Assembly (NCBI RefSeq): GCF_009908285.1
Contig: NZ_JAAARM010000014.1
Span: 1-64,000, forward strand
DNA: 64,000 nucleotides
Direction of reading: 5' to 3'
Source of the DNA: Pseudomonas sp. Fl4BN1
GTDB lineage: Bacteria > Pseudomonadota > Gammaproteobacteria > Pseudomonadales > Pseudomonadaceae
Part shown: one piece after another, positions 8,869 to 16,539 of the stretch
Position numbering within the stretch: position 1 is the stretch's first letter
Layout of the letters: every line of letters begins with the position of its first letter
Program-made: the position numbers and the translations under genes
The notes under the pieces: generated by a model
What the model was told of the DNA's origin: nothing
Databases searched by the model: none
What the model saw: only the letters and a program-made list of their open reading frames with translations

Positions 8869-9177
8869 ATGAATGCACCACGCCCCCTTGTACGTCTTGC
8901 GCCGATCACGGCGAGTCTATCCCCGCGCAATCCGAAAATACTTCTTGGTGGTAAACACCAACCCACCTTGTTGCGTTATCTCGATGGCTGGCCACGGCGT
9001 TCCGCAGGCCCGGCGGCATTTCTGATTCAATTTGTCGAAGATGGCGACTCCCTGGCGCGCTTTGCCAGCGACAGCTTTGATCTGGCGGTCATACCCGCTC
9101 CCAGTGCTGAAGCTGCCGCAGAGGTGATTAAACACCTGACTCGTGTTGCCCGACAGGGACTGATTATTCGCCGTTGA
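8869..9177 (+). CDS. conserved hypothetical protein, methyltransferase-fold-like
   Basis: 102-aa soluble protein that I do not recognise by name. The second half (VEDGDSLARFASDSFDLAVI, then a helix and ARQGLIIRR) has the look of strand-helix-strand units 4 and 5 of a class I SAM-dependent methyltransferase, where D-SFDLV-x is the usual strand 4. The glycine-rich SAM loop is absent; only PKILLGGKHQ stands near it. It may therefore be a degenerate, non-catalytic fold relative. The ATG has an AGAGAC/GAGG stretch 8-15 nt upstream. It converges with the response regulator gene that follows. Coding status is supported by Pseudomonas-like codon use only. Confidence 0.6.
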   Translation: MNAPRPLVRLAPITASLSPRNPKILLGGKHQPTLLRYLDGWPRRSAGPAAFLIQFVEDGDSLARFASDSFDLAVIPAPSAEAAAEVIKHLTRVARQGLIIRR

Positions 9178-9320
9178 ATGTGCAGCTAATCCGACGGAGC
9201 TGGACAGCATATTGCTGAACTGCGCCGTATTCGGATCAGCTTGGGTTCGTCCAGATACTGGCAACAACGCTCGCAGCTGTGGCTGCCACCGCTGTACCTG
9301 GGATTACCAGAGCTTGGGAT

Positions 9321-9950
9321 TCAAACAACCGCGTTACGTTTTGCCAGTTCCGCCAGTGCCACCAGGTTGGAAATATTGAAGCGTTTGAGCAGTCGCACCT
9401 TATAGGTACTGACAGTCTTGTGGCTGATTAGCAGTGCTTCGGCTATCTGCTGGTTGTTCAGACCGGTAGCCAATAACTTCAAGACCGTTATCTCACGGTC
9501 AGTCAGGCGGGAAATCAGTACGCTTTCCTGGCTGGCGGCGTTGGTGTTCTGCTGCAGAATATTGATGGTGTCTTCCGGGAAGTAGCTGTATCCGGACAAG
9601 ATGGCTTTTACGGCATTGCCCAGTTCGTGAAGGTTCTCGGTCTTGCACAGGAAGCCTGCGGCTCCTGCCTGCAGGCAGCGCAGGGCGAAGTTCTTCGAGT
9701 CACTGGAGGTTAGTACTAGGGTCTTGACATGCAGCTCGGCAGACTTGATATGGGCGATGACCGAAAAACCGTCCAGGTTGGGGATTCCCAGATCGAGGAT
9801 CAGCAGGTCCGGCATGTGCTTGCGCACTAGTTGAACCGCGTCCGCGCCATTGTCAGCCTCGGCGACGATAGTGTGCTGATAGGGTTCCAGCACCGACTTG
9901 ATGGCCAATCGGATCAGGGGGTGGTCATCGACGATAATGATATTGCCCAT
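9321..9950 (-). CDS. LuxR/FixJ-type response regulator (orphan, BvgA/EvgA-like)
   Basis: 209-aa two-domain regulator. The receiver has the acidic pocket VDDHP (D8, D9), phosphoacceptor D53 in LLILDLGIPN, and the conserved Thr/Ser and Lys (VLTSSDSK, LCKTENL). A LuxR-type helix-turn-helix follows at about residues 145-205 (LTDREITVLKLLATGLNNQQIA, then HKTVSTYKVRLL). It should bind DNA as a phosphorylated dimer. No histidine kinase is adjacent, so its partner is elsewhere. It is clearly similar to the regulator at 51118-51744. The two share V-DDHP-IRLAI, the DNG-DA-Q-VR helix and VSTYK, which suggests paralogues. Confidence 0.92.
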   Translation of the reverse strand: MGNIIIVDDHPLIRLAIKSVLEPYQHTIVAEADNGADAVQLVRKHMPDLLILDLGIPNLDGFSVIAHIKSAELHVKTLVLTSSDSKNFALRCLQAGAAGFLCKTENLHELGNAVKAILSGYSYFPEDTINILQQNTNAASQESVLISRLTDREITVLKLLATGLNNQQIAEALLISHKTVSTYKVRLLKRFNISNLVALAELAKRNAVV

Positions 9951-10297
9951 TTAATACATTCCCTTTGATTTTTAGAGGTATTGGTAGTGGTTGGCGAACT
10001 GTTTGGGGAAGTAGGTTTCAAGTAGCGAGGTTGCACTGATTACAAAAGCCGTGGTTGTAGAGGTGCCTGAGACAGTAAGCATCGACTGTTTGGCTCTATG
10101 ATTAGCCGACCTCTCTGAAATCTAAATCGGACAAATCTGATAGTGATGTCACATAGAAGGACGGGATATCGTGTGCGCTTGCGCAGCGGCTGGAGCGAAG
10201 TGTGACTCGAGCCCCTTGGTCAACGGCCATGGCCGGGCAAGTCTTCGGTTCATTCAAATACAGAGCAGCCTGCACAAGGCTGGAGGGCGATTAGCCA
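9951..10297. other. intergenic region between divergent regulator and greB
   Basis: 347 bp with no convincing gene. It must hold the promoters of the leftward response regulator and the rightward greB. A purine-rich greB ribosome-binding site (GGAGGG at 10282) lies at its right end. I see no clear sigma70 pair or RNA gene. Confidence 0.5.
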
Positions 10298-10771
10298 TTG
10301 AGTACCAAGCTCATTACACAGGATGGTTACGACGCTCTGAAACAGGAGCTGGATTATCTGTGGCGGGAAAAACGCCCGGACATCACGCAGAAGGTCACCT
10401 GGGCCGCCTCACTGGGTGATAGAAGTGAAAATGCCGACTATCAGTACAACAAGAAGCTCCTTCGAGAGATCGACCGCCGGGTGCGCTACATACGCAAGCG
10501 CCTGGAAGACATGAAAGTCGTGACCTATGCGCCAGAGCAGGAGGGGCGGGTGTTCTTTGGTGCGTGGGTCGAAGTTGAAAATGAAGCTGCCGAGATCAAG
10601 CGCTTTCGTGTCGTGGGTTATGACGAGATCTATCAGCGCAAGGATTACATCTCCATCGACTCACCCATGGCCAGGGCGCTGCTGAAGAAAGAAGTGGGCG
10701 ATGAGGCCATCGTCCATACCCCTGCGGGCGAGACCTTGTGGTGGATCAACCAGATCGACTATGTGAAGTAG
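10298..10771 (+). CDS. greB: transcription elongation factor GreB
   Basis: 157-aa Gre factor. The N-terminal coiled coil carries the acidic tip LGDRSENADYQYNKKLLREID (about residues 40-60); its Asp and Glu are the residues that reach through the RNA polymerase secondary channel and stimulate cleavage of backtracked transcripts. The C-terminal FKBP-like domain ends with a GDEAIVHTPAGE segment and an aromatic tail (WWINQIDY) typical of GreB rather than GreA. The start is a TTG at 10298 with GGAGGG 10 nt upstream; no ATG or GTG fits the family N-terminus (STKLITQDGYDAL). A strong hairpin terminates the gene. Confidence 0.93.
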   Translation: MSTKLITQDGYDALKQELDYLWREKRPDITQKVTWAASLGDRSENADYQYNKKLLREIDRRVRYIRKRLEDMKVVTYAPEQEGRVFFGAWVEVENEAAEIKRFRVVGYDEIYQRKDYISIDSPMARALLKKEVGDEAIVHTPAGETLWWINQIDYVK

Positions 10772-10797
10772 GCTCGTCGCTGCGAGTCGACGAGCCT
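10770..10797. terminator. hairpin between convergent greB and ABC permease
   Basis: A perfect 10-bp inverted repeat (AGGCTCGTCG / CGACGAGCCT) with an 8-nt loop overlaps the greB stop codon and sits 8 bp from the permease stop. It probably serves both directions; T-runs are weak on both sides. Confidence 0.65.
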
Positions 10798-10804
10798 ATC
10801 GTCT

Positions 10805-13312
10805 TCAACCTTCGCGCAAGACGCTCAACGGACTGGCATTCAACGCCCGGCGGGTGCCGAAAACTCCGGCCCCGCCCACCAGCAGTGCGCCAATCAGCGG
10901 TAGCAGCAACAGCCAGGGATGTGGCTGCCAGGGTAGATCGAAGGCGAAACGGTAGAGCACCAAGCTGACCAGTTCGCAACCTAAGGCTGCCAATAGGCCG
11001 CTGACCGCGCCGAGCAGGCCAAACTCGATTCGCCGCGCCTTGACCAGCAACTGCCGTTCGGCGCCGAGGGCGCGTAATAGCGCACCTTGGCGAATACGCT
11101 CGTCAAGGGTGGCCTGCAGTCCGGAAAACAGCACCGCCATCCCCGCTGCCAGTACAAACAGCAATACATACTCCACCGCCAGGGTGACCTGGGCCAGGAT
11201 GCTGCGCAATTGCTCCAGCAGGGCCTCTACCTGAAGGATGGTGACGGCCGGAAATGCCCTGGACAGCTCGACGATCTGCTGGTCGTGGCCCGGGCTCAGG
11301 TAGAAACTGGTCAGGTAGGTTGCAGGCAAGTCCTTCAATGTACCCGGCTGGAAAATCATGAAGAAGTTTGGCTGGAAGTTATCCCAGTTGATACTGCGCA
11401 GGCTGGTGACCCGGGCCTCTCGATTGACGCCAGCGACAGTGAAGGTCAGTTGGTCCCCCAGCTTCAGTTTCAGGCTTTGTGCCACTTTGGCCTCGACCGA
11501 GACGCCAGGTAAAGCATCATCTGCTTGCGCCGCCCACCAACTTCCTTGGGTGATGCTGTTGCCAGCGGGGAGTTCGGCTGCCCAAGTCAGGCTCAGGTCG
11601 CGCTGTACCGCGCGATCACCCTCTGATTCCTTGCTGACAAGCTCCCTGACAGGTTCGCCATTAATGCTCACGAGGCGGCCAGGAACAACCGGGTATAGAG
11701 GGGCAGAGGGGGCCGAGAGTTGTACCAGGCGATCGGTGAAAGCCTGTTTGTCAGCCGGCAGAATGTTCAGTGCGAAGTAATTGGGGGCATTTTTCGGCAG
11801 TTGGTTCTGCCAGGTGTCCAGCAACTCTCCGCGTAGAAGGGCAATCAACGCCATGGACAGCAGGATCAGGCCAAAGGCCAGGGACTGCCCGGCGGCCGCC
11901 AAGGGGTGGCGCAGCAGTTGGCCCAAGCCCAAGCGCCAGGGCAGGGCGGAACGAGCCAACAGGCGACGCAAGCTTTGCAGCACCAGCAACAACAATCCTC
12001 CCAGTGCCAGTGCGGCCAGCAGGCCGCCTCCGAGCAGGGCGAAGGTCAGTACCAGGTCCAGGCTCAAGCGCCACATGATCAGACCCAGGGCAAACAACGC
12101 GGCGCCGTAGATCATCCAGGTGCTGGAAGGGATCGGTAGCAGGTCGCGGCGCAGCACGCGCAACGGCGGGACCCGACCCAGTGCCGCCAGCGGCGGCAAG
12201 GCAAAACCGGCCAAGGCTACCAGGCCTGTGCCAATGCCGGCGATTGCAGGGAGCAGCCCGCCTGGTGGTACGTCACTGGGAAGCAGGTCATGCAGCAGAT
12301 AAAACAGGCCAAGTTGCGCCAGCCATCCCAACAGGGCGCCGCTGAGGCTGGCGAGCAGTCCGAGAAGCCCCAGTTGCACACTGAACAGCAGCATCGTTTC
12401 CCGACGAGACAGGCCCAGGCAACGTAGTAGGGCGCTGGCATCGAAGCGCCGGGTGGCGAAACGGTTGGCCGACAAGGCCACGGCAACGCCCGAGAGCAGC
12501 ACCGCTACCAGGCTGGCCATATTCAGATAGCGCTCGGCCTTGCCCAGTGCTCCCCCGATCTGCTGGTTGCCATCACGTGCATCTTGAAGTCGCTGGTTGG
12601 CTGCCAGCCCCGGCTTGATCAATTGGCGATAGGTCTCAAGTGCTGGTGCCGGACCACGCCAGAGCTCCTTATAGCTGACCCGGCTACCCGGCTGGACGAC
12701 GCCAGTGGCTTGCAGGTCCTCCAGGCTGATCAGTACCCGTGGGGTCAGGCTGTAGAAGTTTCCGGCACGGTCGGGTTCGTAGGTCAGTACCCGGGTAAGG
12801 TGCAGGGTCTTCATGCCGACGTCGATGCTGTCGCCGATCTTCAGGTCCAGCGCAGTCAACAGACGAGGTTCGACCCAGGCTTCTCCGGGCTTCGGTCCGC
12901 CGCCGAGTACTTCAGTCGCGTAGGGCGCGGCTGCACTCTTGAGTTGTCCGCGCAGAGGGTAAGACGGGTCGACTGCCTTGATGCTTGAGAGCTGGATACT
13001 GTTGTCGGTGGCGATAACGCTGGAAAACTCGACAATTCGAGCGTGATCCAGCCCCAGTTCACGCCCGCTACTGAGCTGTTCCGGACGTGCAGGCGAGCTG
13101 CCTTCCAGCAGCAGGTCGGCACCGAGAAACTCGGTGGCCCGCAGCAGCATGGCGCCGTTCAGGCGCGCGCCGAAGTAGCCTATGGCAGTACTCGCCGCAA
13201 CGGCGACCAGCAAGGCAAAGAACAACACCCGCAACTCTCCGGCGCGGGCATCGCGCAGCAGCTGGCGGAAGGCGAGGCTGAACAGGCGCAACAGCGGCAA
13301 ACGTGCCATCAA
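10805..13312 (-). CDS. FtsX-like ABC transporter permease (YbbP type)
   Basis: 835-aa inner-membrane protein with the layout of YbbP. TM1 is near residue 25-45, followed by a large periplasmic domain. Three helices around residues 255-375 form the first FtsX-like block, then come a central pair or trio of helices, a second periplasmic domain and a last FtsX block (about 715-835) ending in LNASPLSVLREG. The repeated A-L-R-LG-x-R motifs (LLRCLGLSRRETMLL, LLRALGAERQLLVKA) are coupling helices for the ATPase. It overlaps the upstream ATPase gene by 4 bp, so the two are translated as a pair. YbbAP is reported to work with TesA, which is divergent next door; a role in moving hydrophobic compounds out of the membrane is inferred. 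Confidence 0.9.
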   Translation of the reverse strand: MMARLPLLRLFSLAFRQLLRDARAGELRVLFFALLVAVAASTAIGYFGARLNGAMLLRATEFLGADLLLEGSSPARPEQLSSGRELGLDHARIVEFSSVIATDNSIQLSSIKAVDPSYPLRGQLKSAAAPYATEVLGGGPKPGEAWVEPRLLTALDLKIGDSIDVGMKTLHLTRVLTYEPDRAGNFYSLTPRVLISLEDLQATGVVQPGSRVSYKELWRGPAPALETYRQLIKPGLAANQRLQDARDGNQQIGGALGKAERYLNMASLVAVLLSGVAVALSANRFATRRFDASALLRCLGLSRRETMLLFSVQLGLLGLLASLSGALLGWLAQLGLFYLLHDLLPSDVPPGGLLPAIAGIGTGLVALAGFALPPLAALGRVPPLRVLRRDLLPIPSSTWMIYGAALFALGLIMWRLSLDLVLTFALLGGGLLAALALGGLLLLVLQSLRRLLARSALPWRLGLGQLLRHPLAAAGQSLAFGLILLSMALIALLRGELLDTWQNQLPKNAPNYFALNILPADKQAFTDRLVQLSAPSAPLYPVVPGRLVSINGEPVRELVSKESEGDRAVQRDLSLTWAAELPAGNSITQGSWWAAQADDALPGVSVEAKVAQSLKLKLGDQLTFTVAGVNREARVTSLRSINWDNFQPNFFMIFQPGTLKDLPATYLTSFYLSPGHDQQIVELSRAFPAVTILQVEALLEQLRSILAQVTLAVEYVLLFVLAAGMAVLFSGLQATLDERIRQGALLRALGAERQLLVKARRIEFGLLGAVSGLLAALGCELVSLVLYRFAFDLPWQPHPWLLLLPLIGALLVGGAGVFGTRRALNASPLSVLREG

Positions 13313-13992
13313 GGCTCCAGAGGGGCGACCAGCAAGCCCGCTTCAAGACGGATCAAGCGCCGGCAGCGATGGGCCAGGCGTTCATCGTGAGTCACCAGCA
13401 CCAGGGTGGTGCCGCGTTCCTTGTTGAGTTCAAACAACAGGTCGCTGATACGTTCACCGGTATGACTGTCGAGGTTGCCGGTGGGCTCATCGGCAAACAG
13501 TACGTCAGGTTCAGCGGCAAAGGCCCGGGCGATAGCCACTCGTTGTTGCTCACCACCGGAAAGCTGGCGTGGCGAGTGGCTCAGGCGCTGACCGAGGCCG
13601 ACCCGCTGCAGCAGCTCGGTAGCGCGCTCGCGGGCGTCGCGGCGGCCGTCCAGCTCCAGGGGCAGCATGACGTTTTCCAGGGCGTTGAGGCTGTCGAGCA
13701 GTTGGAAGGATTGAAAGACGAATCCCACATGTTCGGCTCTGATACGTGCTCGCTGGTCTTCATCCAGGCCACTCAGGGCTTGTCCGGCGAGGGTGACTTC
13801 GCCGCTGCTGGGCAGGTCGAGCCCTGCCAGTAATCCGAGCAATGTGGATTTTCCGGAACCTGAGGCGCCGACGATGGCCAGACTATCGCCTTGATTCAGT
13901 TCCAGGCTGAGTTCGTGGAGGATGGTCAGTTCACCTTCCGCGCTGGGAACCACTTTGCTAAGGTTCCGCGCAGTGAGAATGCTTGCGCCCAT
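13309..13992 (-). CDS. ABC transporter ATP-binding protein (YbbA/LolD type)
   Basis: 227-aa ATPase. Walker A is GASGSGKST (about residue 42), the Q-loop lies in FVFQSFQLLDSLNALENV, the signature is LSGGEQQRVAIARA, Walker B is VLFADEPTGNLD, and the switch His is in LVLVTHDERLA. The NLDS and LNA-ENV features place it with the MacB/LolD/YbbA group that drives FtsX-fold permeases. The start MGASILTARN is chosen because the longer frame (to 14172) runs through the divergent tesA gene. It precedes and overlaps the permease gene. The start codon is only 10 bp from the tesA start on the other strand. Confidence 0.93.
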   Translation of the reverse strand: MGASILTARNLSKVVPSAEGELTILHELSLELNQGDSLAIVGASGSGKSTLLGLLAGLDLPSSGEVTLAGQALSGLDEDQRARIRAEHVGFVFQSFQLLDSLNALENVMLPLELDGRRDARERATELLQRVGLGQRLSHSPRQLSGGEQQRVAIARAFAAEPDVLFADEPTGNLDSHTGERISDLLFELNKERGTTLVLVTHDERLAHRCRRLIRLEAGLLVAPLEP

Positions 13993-14002
13993 GGAGAATC
14001 CG

Positions 14003-14608
14003 ATGCGTGTATGGTTTTTGAGTGCCGGCCTGGCCTTGATGTGCATGGCCCAGAACGCAGCGGCGGGTACAGTCCTGATCGTTGGCGATAGTATCAGTGC
14101 GGCTTTCGGGCTGGATACCCGCCAAGGCTGGGTTGCCCTGCTGGAGAAGCGGCTCAAGGAGCAGGGTTTCAATGATCAGGTGGTCAACGCTTCGGTCAGT
14201 GGTGATACCAGTGCCGGGGGCCAGGCGCGGCTGCCAGCGCTGCTTGCAGAGCATAAACCCCAAGTGGTGATACTTGAGTTGGGGGGCAATGATGGCTTGC
14301 GTGGCCAGCCGCCCCAGCAATTGCAACAAAATCTTGCGTCGATGATCGACAGTGCCCAGGCCGGTGGCGCGAAGGTGCTGCTGTTGGGCATGCAGTTGCC
14401 GCCCAACTACGGTGTGCGCTATACCCAGGCATTCGCTCAGGTCTATGGCCAGTTGGCCAGTGACAAGAAGGTGGCTCTGGTGCCATTTTTTCTCGACGGG
14501 ATTGGCGGTCATCCGGAGTTGATGCAGGCAGATGGTCTGCACCCCGCAGCGGCGGCTCAGGGCAAGTTGCTGGAAAATGTCTGGCCGACGCTAAAACCGC
14601 TGCTTTGA
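14003..14608 (+). CDS. tesA: acyl-CoA thioesterase I / arylesterase TesA
   Basis: 201-aa SGNH hydrolase with a cleavable signal peptide (residues 1-20, cut near NAAAG), so it is periplasmic. The four SGNH blocks are visible: catalytic Ser in VGDSISAAFG, Gly in VSGDTSAGG, Asn in ELGGNDGLRG and the Asp-x-x-His pair in ADGLHPAAAA. TesA hydrolyses acyl-CoA, lysophospholipid and aryl esters. The ATG has GGAGA 7 nt upstream; the in-frame extension to 13922 is inside the divergent ATPase gene. The head-to-head pairing with YbbA/YbbP homologues is the same as in E. coli. Confidence 0.95.
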   Translation: MRVWFLSAGLALMCMAQNAAAGTVLIVGDSISAAFGLDTRQGWVALLEKRLKEQGFNDQVVNASVSGDTSAGGQARLPALLAEHKPQVVILELGGNDGLRGQPPQQLQQNLASMIDSAQAGGAKVLLLGMQLPPNYGVRYTQAFAQVYGQLASDKKVALVPFFLDGIGGHPELMQADGLHPAAAAQGKLLENVWPTLKPLL

Positions 14609-14664
14609 TGCTTTTCTAGTAGCAGTGTTTCGGCTAATGTGGCGCCCCCTATTTGGAGCCCCCA

Positions 14665-14958
14665 ATGCCGCGTCCCGCCTGGTCCCTGTTTGCCTATCAA
14701 TTGATCGAGCCTGATGAACAGCTCGACCTGTTCGCCTGCCAGGAGGTTCGGGTGCATCTAGTGACGCGTCAGTTGGAGCTGGGAGGTTCCGCCGATCGGA
14801 CCTTGTGTGGCACGTTGTTGCCTGCCCAGCCTCGTTGGTCGACTGTGGGTCGGACGATTTTCCAGGACCAACGACTCTGCCCGCTGTGCCGGGCGATTCT
14901 GGAGTCGCAAAAACGTGGCACGCCGCCGATCTGGCCGGAGTTGCGGTTCGAGCTGTAG
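14665..14958 (+). CDS. conserved hypothetical protein with CPLC motif
   Basis: 97-aa soluble protein, not recognised by function. It has a single CxxC pair (LCPLCRAIL, near residue 75) plus two other Cys residues (FACQE, TLCGT) that could make a zinc site or a redox centre. The ATG at 14665 has GGAG at 6-nt spacing. It lies just after tesA and is closed by a small hairpin, and may be co-transcribed with tesA. I recall a hypothetical gene in this place in other Pseudomonas genomes. Confidence 0.65.
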   Translation: MPRPAWSLFAYQLIEPDEQLDLFACQEVRVHLVTRQLELGGSADRTLCGTLLPAQPRWSTVGRTIFQDQRLCPLCRAILESQKRGTPPIWPELRFEL

Positions 14959-14979
14959 ACGGTCCGTAGCGGACCGTTT
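14959..14979 (+). terminator. weak hairpin terminator
   Basis: An 8-bp perfect stem (ACGGTCCG / CGGACCGT) with a 3-nt loop and only three T residues follows the hypothetical gene by a single base. It may be a weak terminator. Confidence 0.5.
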
Positions 14980-15091
14980 CGACAGGGATTTCATATGTCT
15001 ATGTTTGTCTCTCCGGCCTGGCTGCCGCAGCCAAGGGGCGGGGTGTACAATCGTGTTCTTTCATTCGTTGTTCATGCGAAGGATTATCCGG

Positions 15092-16066
15092 ATGTTGCCG
15101 CGCCTCCCTGTCGTCACCCGCTGCCTGACTCTTGCCGCATTGTGTGTGGCTGGTCCCGTTGCCGCATTGGAATTGCCTCTACCGCCGCCTGGTGAAGACA
15201 TCGTCGGTCAGGTGCAGGTGATCAAGGCCAAGTATGAAGACACCTTCGCTGACCTCGGCACTACTTATGACCTGGGTTACCTGGAGATGGTGGCGGCCAA
15301 CCCGGGAGTCGATCCGTGGTTGCCGGGTGCGGGCACCGAAGTGGTCCTGCCCACTCGCTTCATCCTGCCGCCGGGGCCTCGTGAAGGCATCGTGATCAAC
15401 CTGGCCGAGTATCGCCTGTACTACTACCCGAAGGGCCGGAGCGTGGTTTACACGTTCCCTCTGGGTATCGGTCGTGAGGGTTGGGGCTCGCCGATTGCGC
15501 ACACCAGCATCACCGCGAAAACCCCGAACCCGACCTGGACTCCGCCAGCGTCGATCAAGGCCGAGCATGCTGCCGATGGCGACCCGTTGCCGAACGTGGT
15601 GCCGGCAGGGCCGGACAATCCGCTGGGGCCGTTCAAGTTCACCCTGGGCACTCCGGGGTACCTGATCCACGGTTCGAACAAGAAGTTCGGGATTGGCATG
15701 CGTACCAGCCACGGTTGTTTCCGTATGTTCAACAACAATGTGCTGGAAATGGCTGGCATGGTTCCGGTGGGAACTTCCGTACGCATCATCAACGACCCGT
15801 ACAAGTTCGGTGTCAGTGGCGGCAAAGTCTACCTGGAGGCGCATACTCCATTGGATGACAAGGGCAATCCTTCGGTGGTCGACAAGCACACTGCGGTGAT
15901 CAATGCCTTGCTCAAACGTGCGGACCTGGCCAATAACCTACGCATGAATTGGGATGTGGTACGTGATGTGGTCGCGGCCGAAGATGGTCTGCCGGTTGAG
16001 ATCGCTGTGCCAACCACGGCGTCCGCGGCATCGCTGTCCAGTACCCCCTACGATATGCAGCAGTAA
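15092..16066 (+). CDS. L,D-transpeptidase (ErfK/YbiS/YcfS family)
   Basis: 324-aa exported protein. The signal peptide (residues 1-27, cut after VAALE) is followed by a short module resembling the LysM-like N-terminal part of ErfK proteins (TTYDLGYLEMVAANPGVDPW). The YkuD catalytic domain (about residues 95-235) holds the hallmark HGSN and SHGCFRMFNNNV motifs, with the catalytic Cys at about residue 210. Family members replace a D-Ala bond to form meso-DAP cross-links or to attach Braun-type lipoprotein to peptidoglycan. The gene converges on oprI, the Lpp-like lipoprotein, so the latter role is a good inference. The ATG with AAGGA 8 nt upstream is preferred to earlier in-frame starts. Confidence 0.92.
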   Translation: MLPRLPVVTRCLTLAALCVAGPVAALELPLPPPGEDIVGQVQVIKAKYEDTFADLGTTYDLGYLEMVAANPGVDPWLPGAGTEVVLPTRFILPPGPREGIVINLAEYRLYYYPKGRSVVYTFPLGIGREGWGSPIAHTSITAKTPNPTWTPPASIKAEHAADGDPLPNVVPAGPDNPLGPFKFTLGTPGYLIHGSNKKFGIGMRTSHGCFRMFNNNVLEMAGMVPVGTSVRIINDPYKFGVSGGKVYLEAHTPLDDKGNPSVVDKHTAVINALLKRADLANNLRMNWDVVRDVVAAEDGLPVEIAVPTTASAASLSSTPYDMQQ

Positions 16067-16079
16067 GCGATACAACGAC

Positions 16080-16116
16080 AACCCGCGGATACCGGTTGGT
16101 ATGCGCGGGTTTTTTA
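16080..16116 (+). terminator. intrinsic terminator of the L,D-transpeptidase gene
   Basis: AACCCGCG pairs with CGCGGGTT around an inner CATACC/GGTATG-like stem, followed by six T residues. It lies 14 bp after the stop codon. Confidence 0.85.
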
Positions 16117-16141
16117 TTGCCCGAAGAAAATTTCAGGCAAT

Positions 16142-16171
16142 AAAAAAGCCGATCCAAAAAATGGATCGGCT
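16142..16171 (-). terminator. intrinsic terminator of oprI
   Basis: A 9-bp perfect stem (AGCCGATCC / GGATCGGCT) with a short A-rich loop has a run of A on the plus strand at its left, which gives a U-run for leftward transcripts. It is placed 23 bp after the oprI stop and is a strong terminator. Confidence 0.88.
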
Positions 16172-16193
16172 TGATAACAATCCCGAAGGATTA

Positions 16194-16445
16194 TTACTTG
16201 CGGCTAGCTTTTTCCAGCATACGCAGAGCGCGCTCGTTAGCTTCGTCAGCAGTCTGTTGTGCTTTTTGAGCAGCAGCCAGAGCTTCATCAGCTTTACGGT
16301 AGGCTTCGTCTGCACGAGCCTGAGCACGAGCCGACGAGTCTTCAACAGAAGTCAGGCGAGCTTCGGTTTCTTTGGATACGCTGCTGCAACCGGTAGCCAG
16401 AACTGCGGCCAGAGCCAGAGCAGAGAATTTCAGAACGTTGTTCAT
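16194..16445 (-). CDS. oprI: murein lipoprotein OprI
   Basis: 83-aa outer-membrane lipoprotein, the Pseudomonas counterpart of Braun lipoprotein. The signal peptide ends in LATGC, giving lipidated Cys20. The mature part is one continuous helix with Ala/Leu heptads (ARAQARADEAYRKADEA, then AAAQKAQQTADEA) that form a trimeric coiled coil. It ends in LEKASRK, whose terminal Lys is the residue linked to meso-DAP of peptidoglycan. The start MNNVLKFS is chosen over an in-frame ATG five codons upstream because it fits the family. Codon choice and a strong promoter suggest very high expression. The neighbouring L,D-transpeptidase could carry out the linkage. Confidence 0.97.
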   Translation of the reverse strand: MNNVLKFSALALAAVLATGCSSVSKETEARLTSVEDSSARAQARADEAYRKADEALAAAQKAQQTADEANERALRMLEKASRK

Positions 16446-16483
16446 CGTGTTCCCCTTCAAGGACTTTCTATTAATAGCTATCG

Positions 16484-16496
16484 CCTCAGAGTGAGG
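16484..16496 (-). other. small hairpin in the oprI leader
   Basis: CCTCA and TGAGG form a 5-bp stem with a 3-nt loop about 40 nt upstream of the oprI start. In an abundant mRNA such a 5' hairpin could protect the end from decay; this is inference. Confidence 0.35.
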
Positions 16497-16511
16497 AAAC
16501 AGCCGGCGTAC

Positions 16512-16539
16512 ATACTACCCATTACTTGTAGTAAGTAAA
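16512..16539 (-). promoter_or_regulatory. candidate sigma70 promoter of oprI
   Basis: Reading leftward, TTTACT and TAGTAT are separated by 16 bp and lie about 70-95 bp upstream of the oprI start. The spacer contains the palindrome TTACT-TGT-AGTAA (16522-16534). The match to the -35 and -10 consensus is moderate. Confidence 0.5.

Noticed and set aside
10171..10419. Rightward frame overlapping the greB start
   Set aside because: Out-of-frame overlap with greB and no family resemblance.
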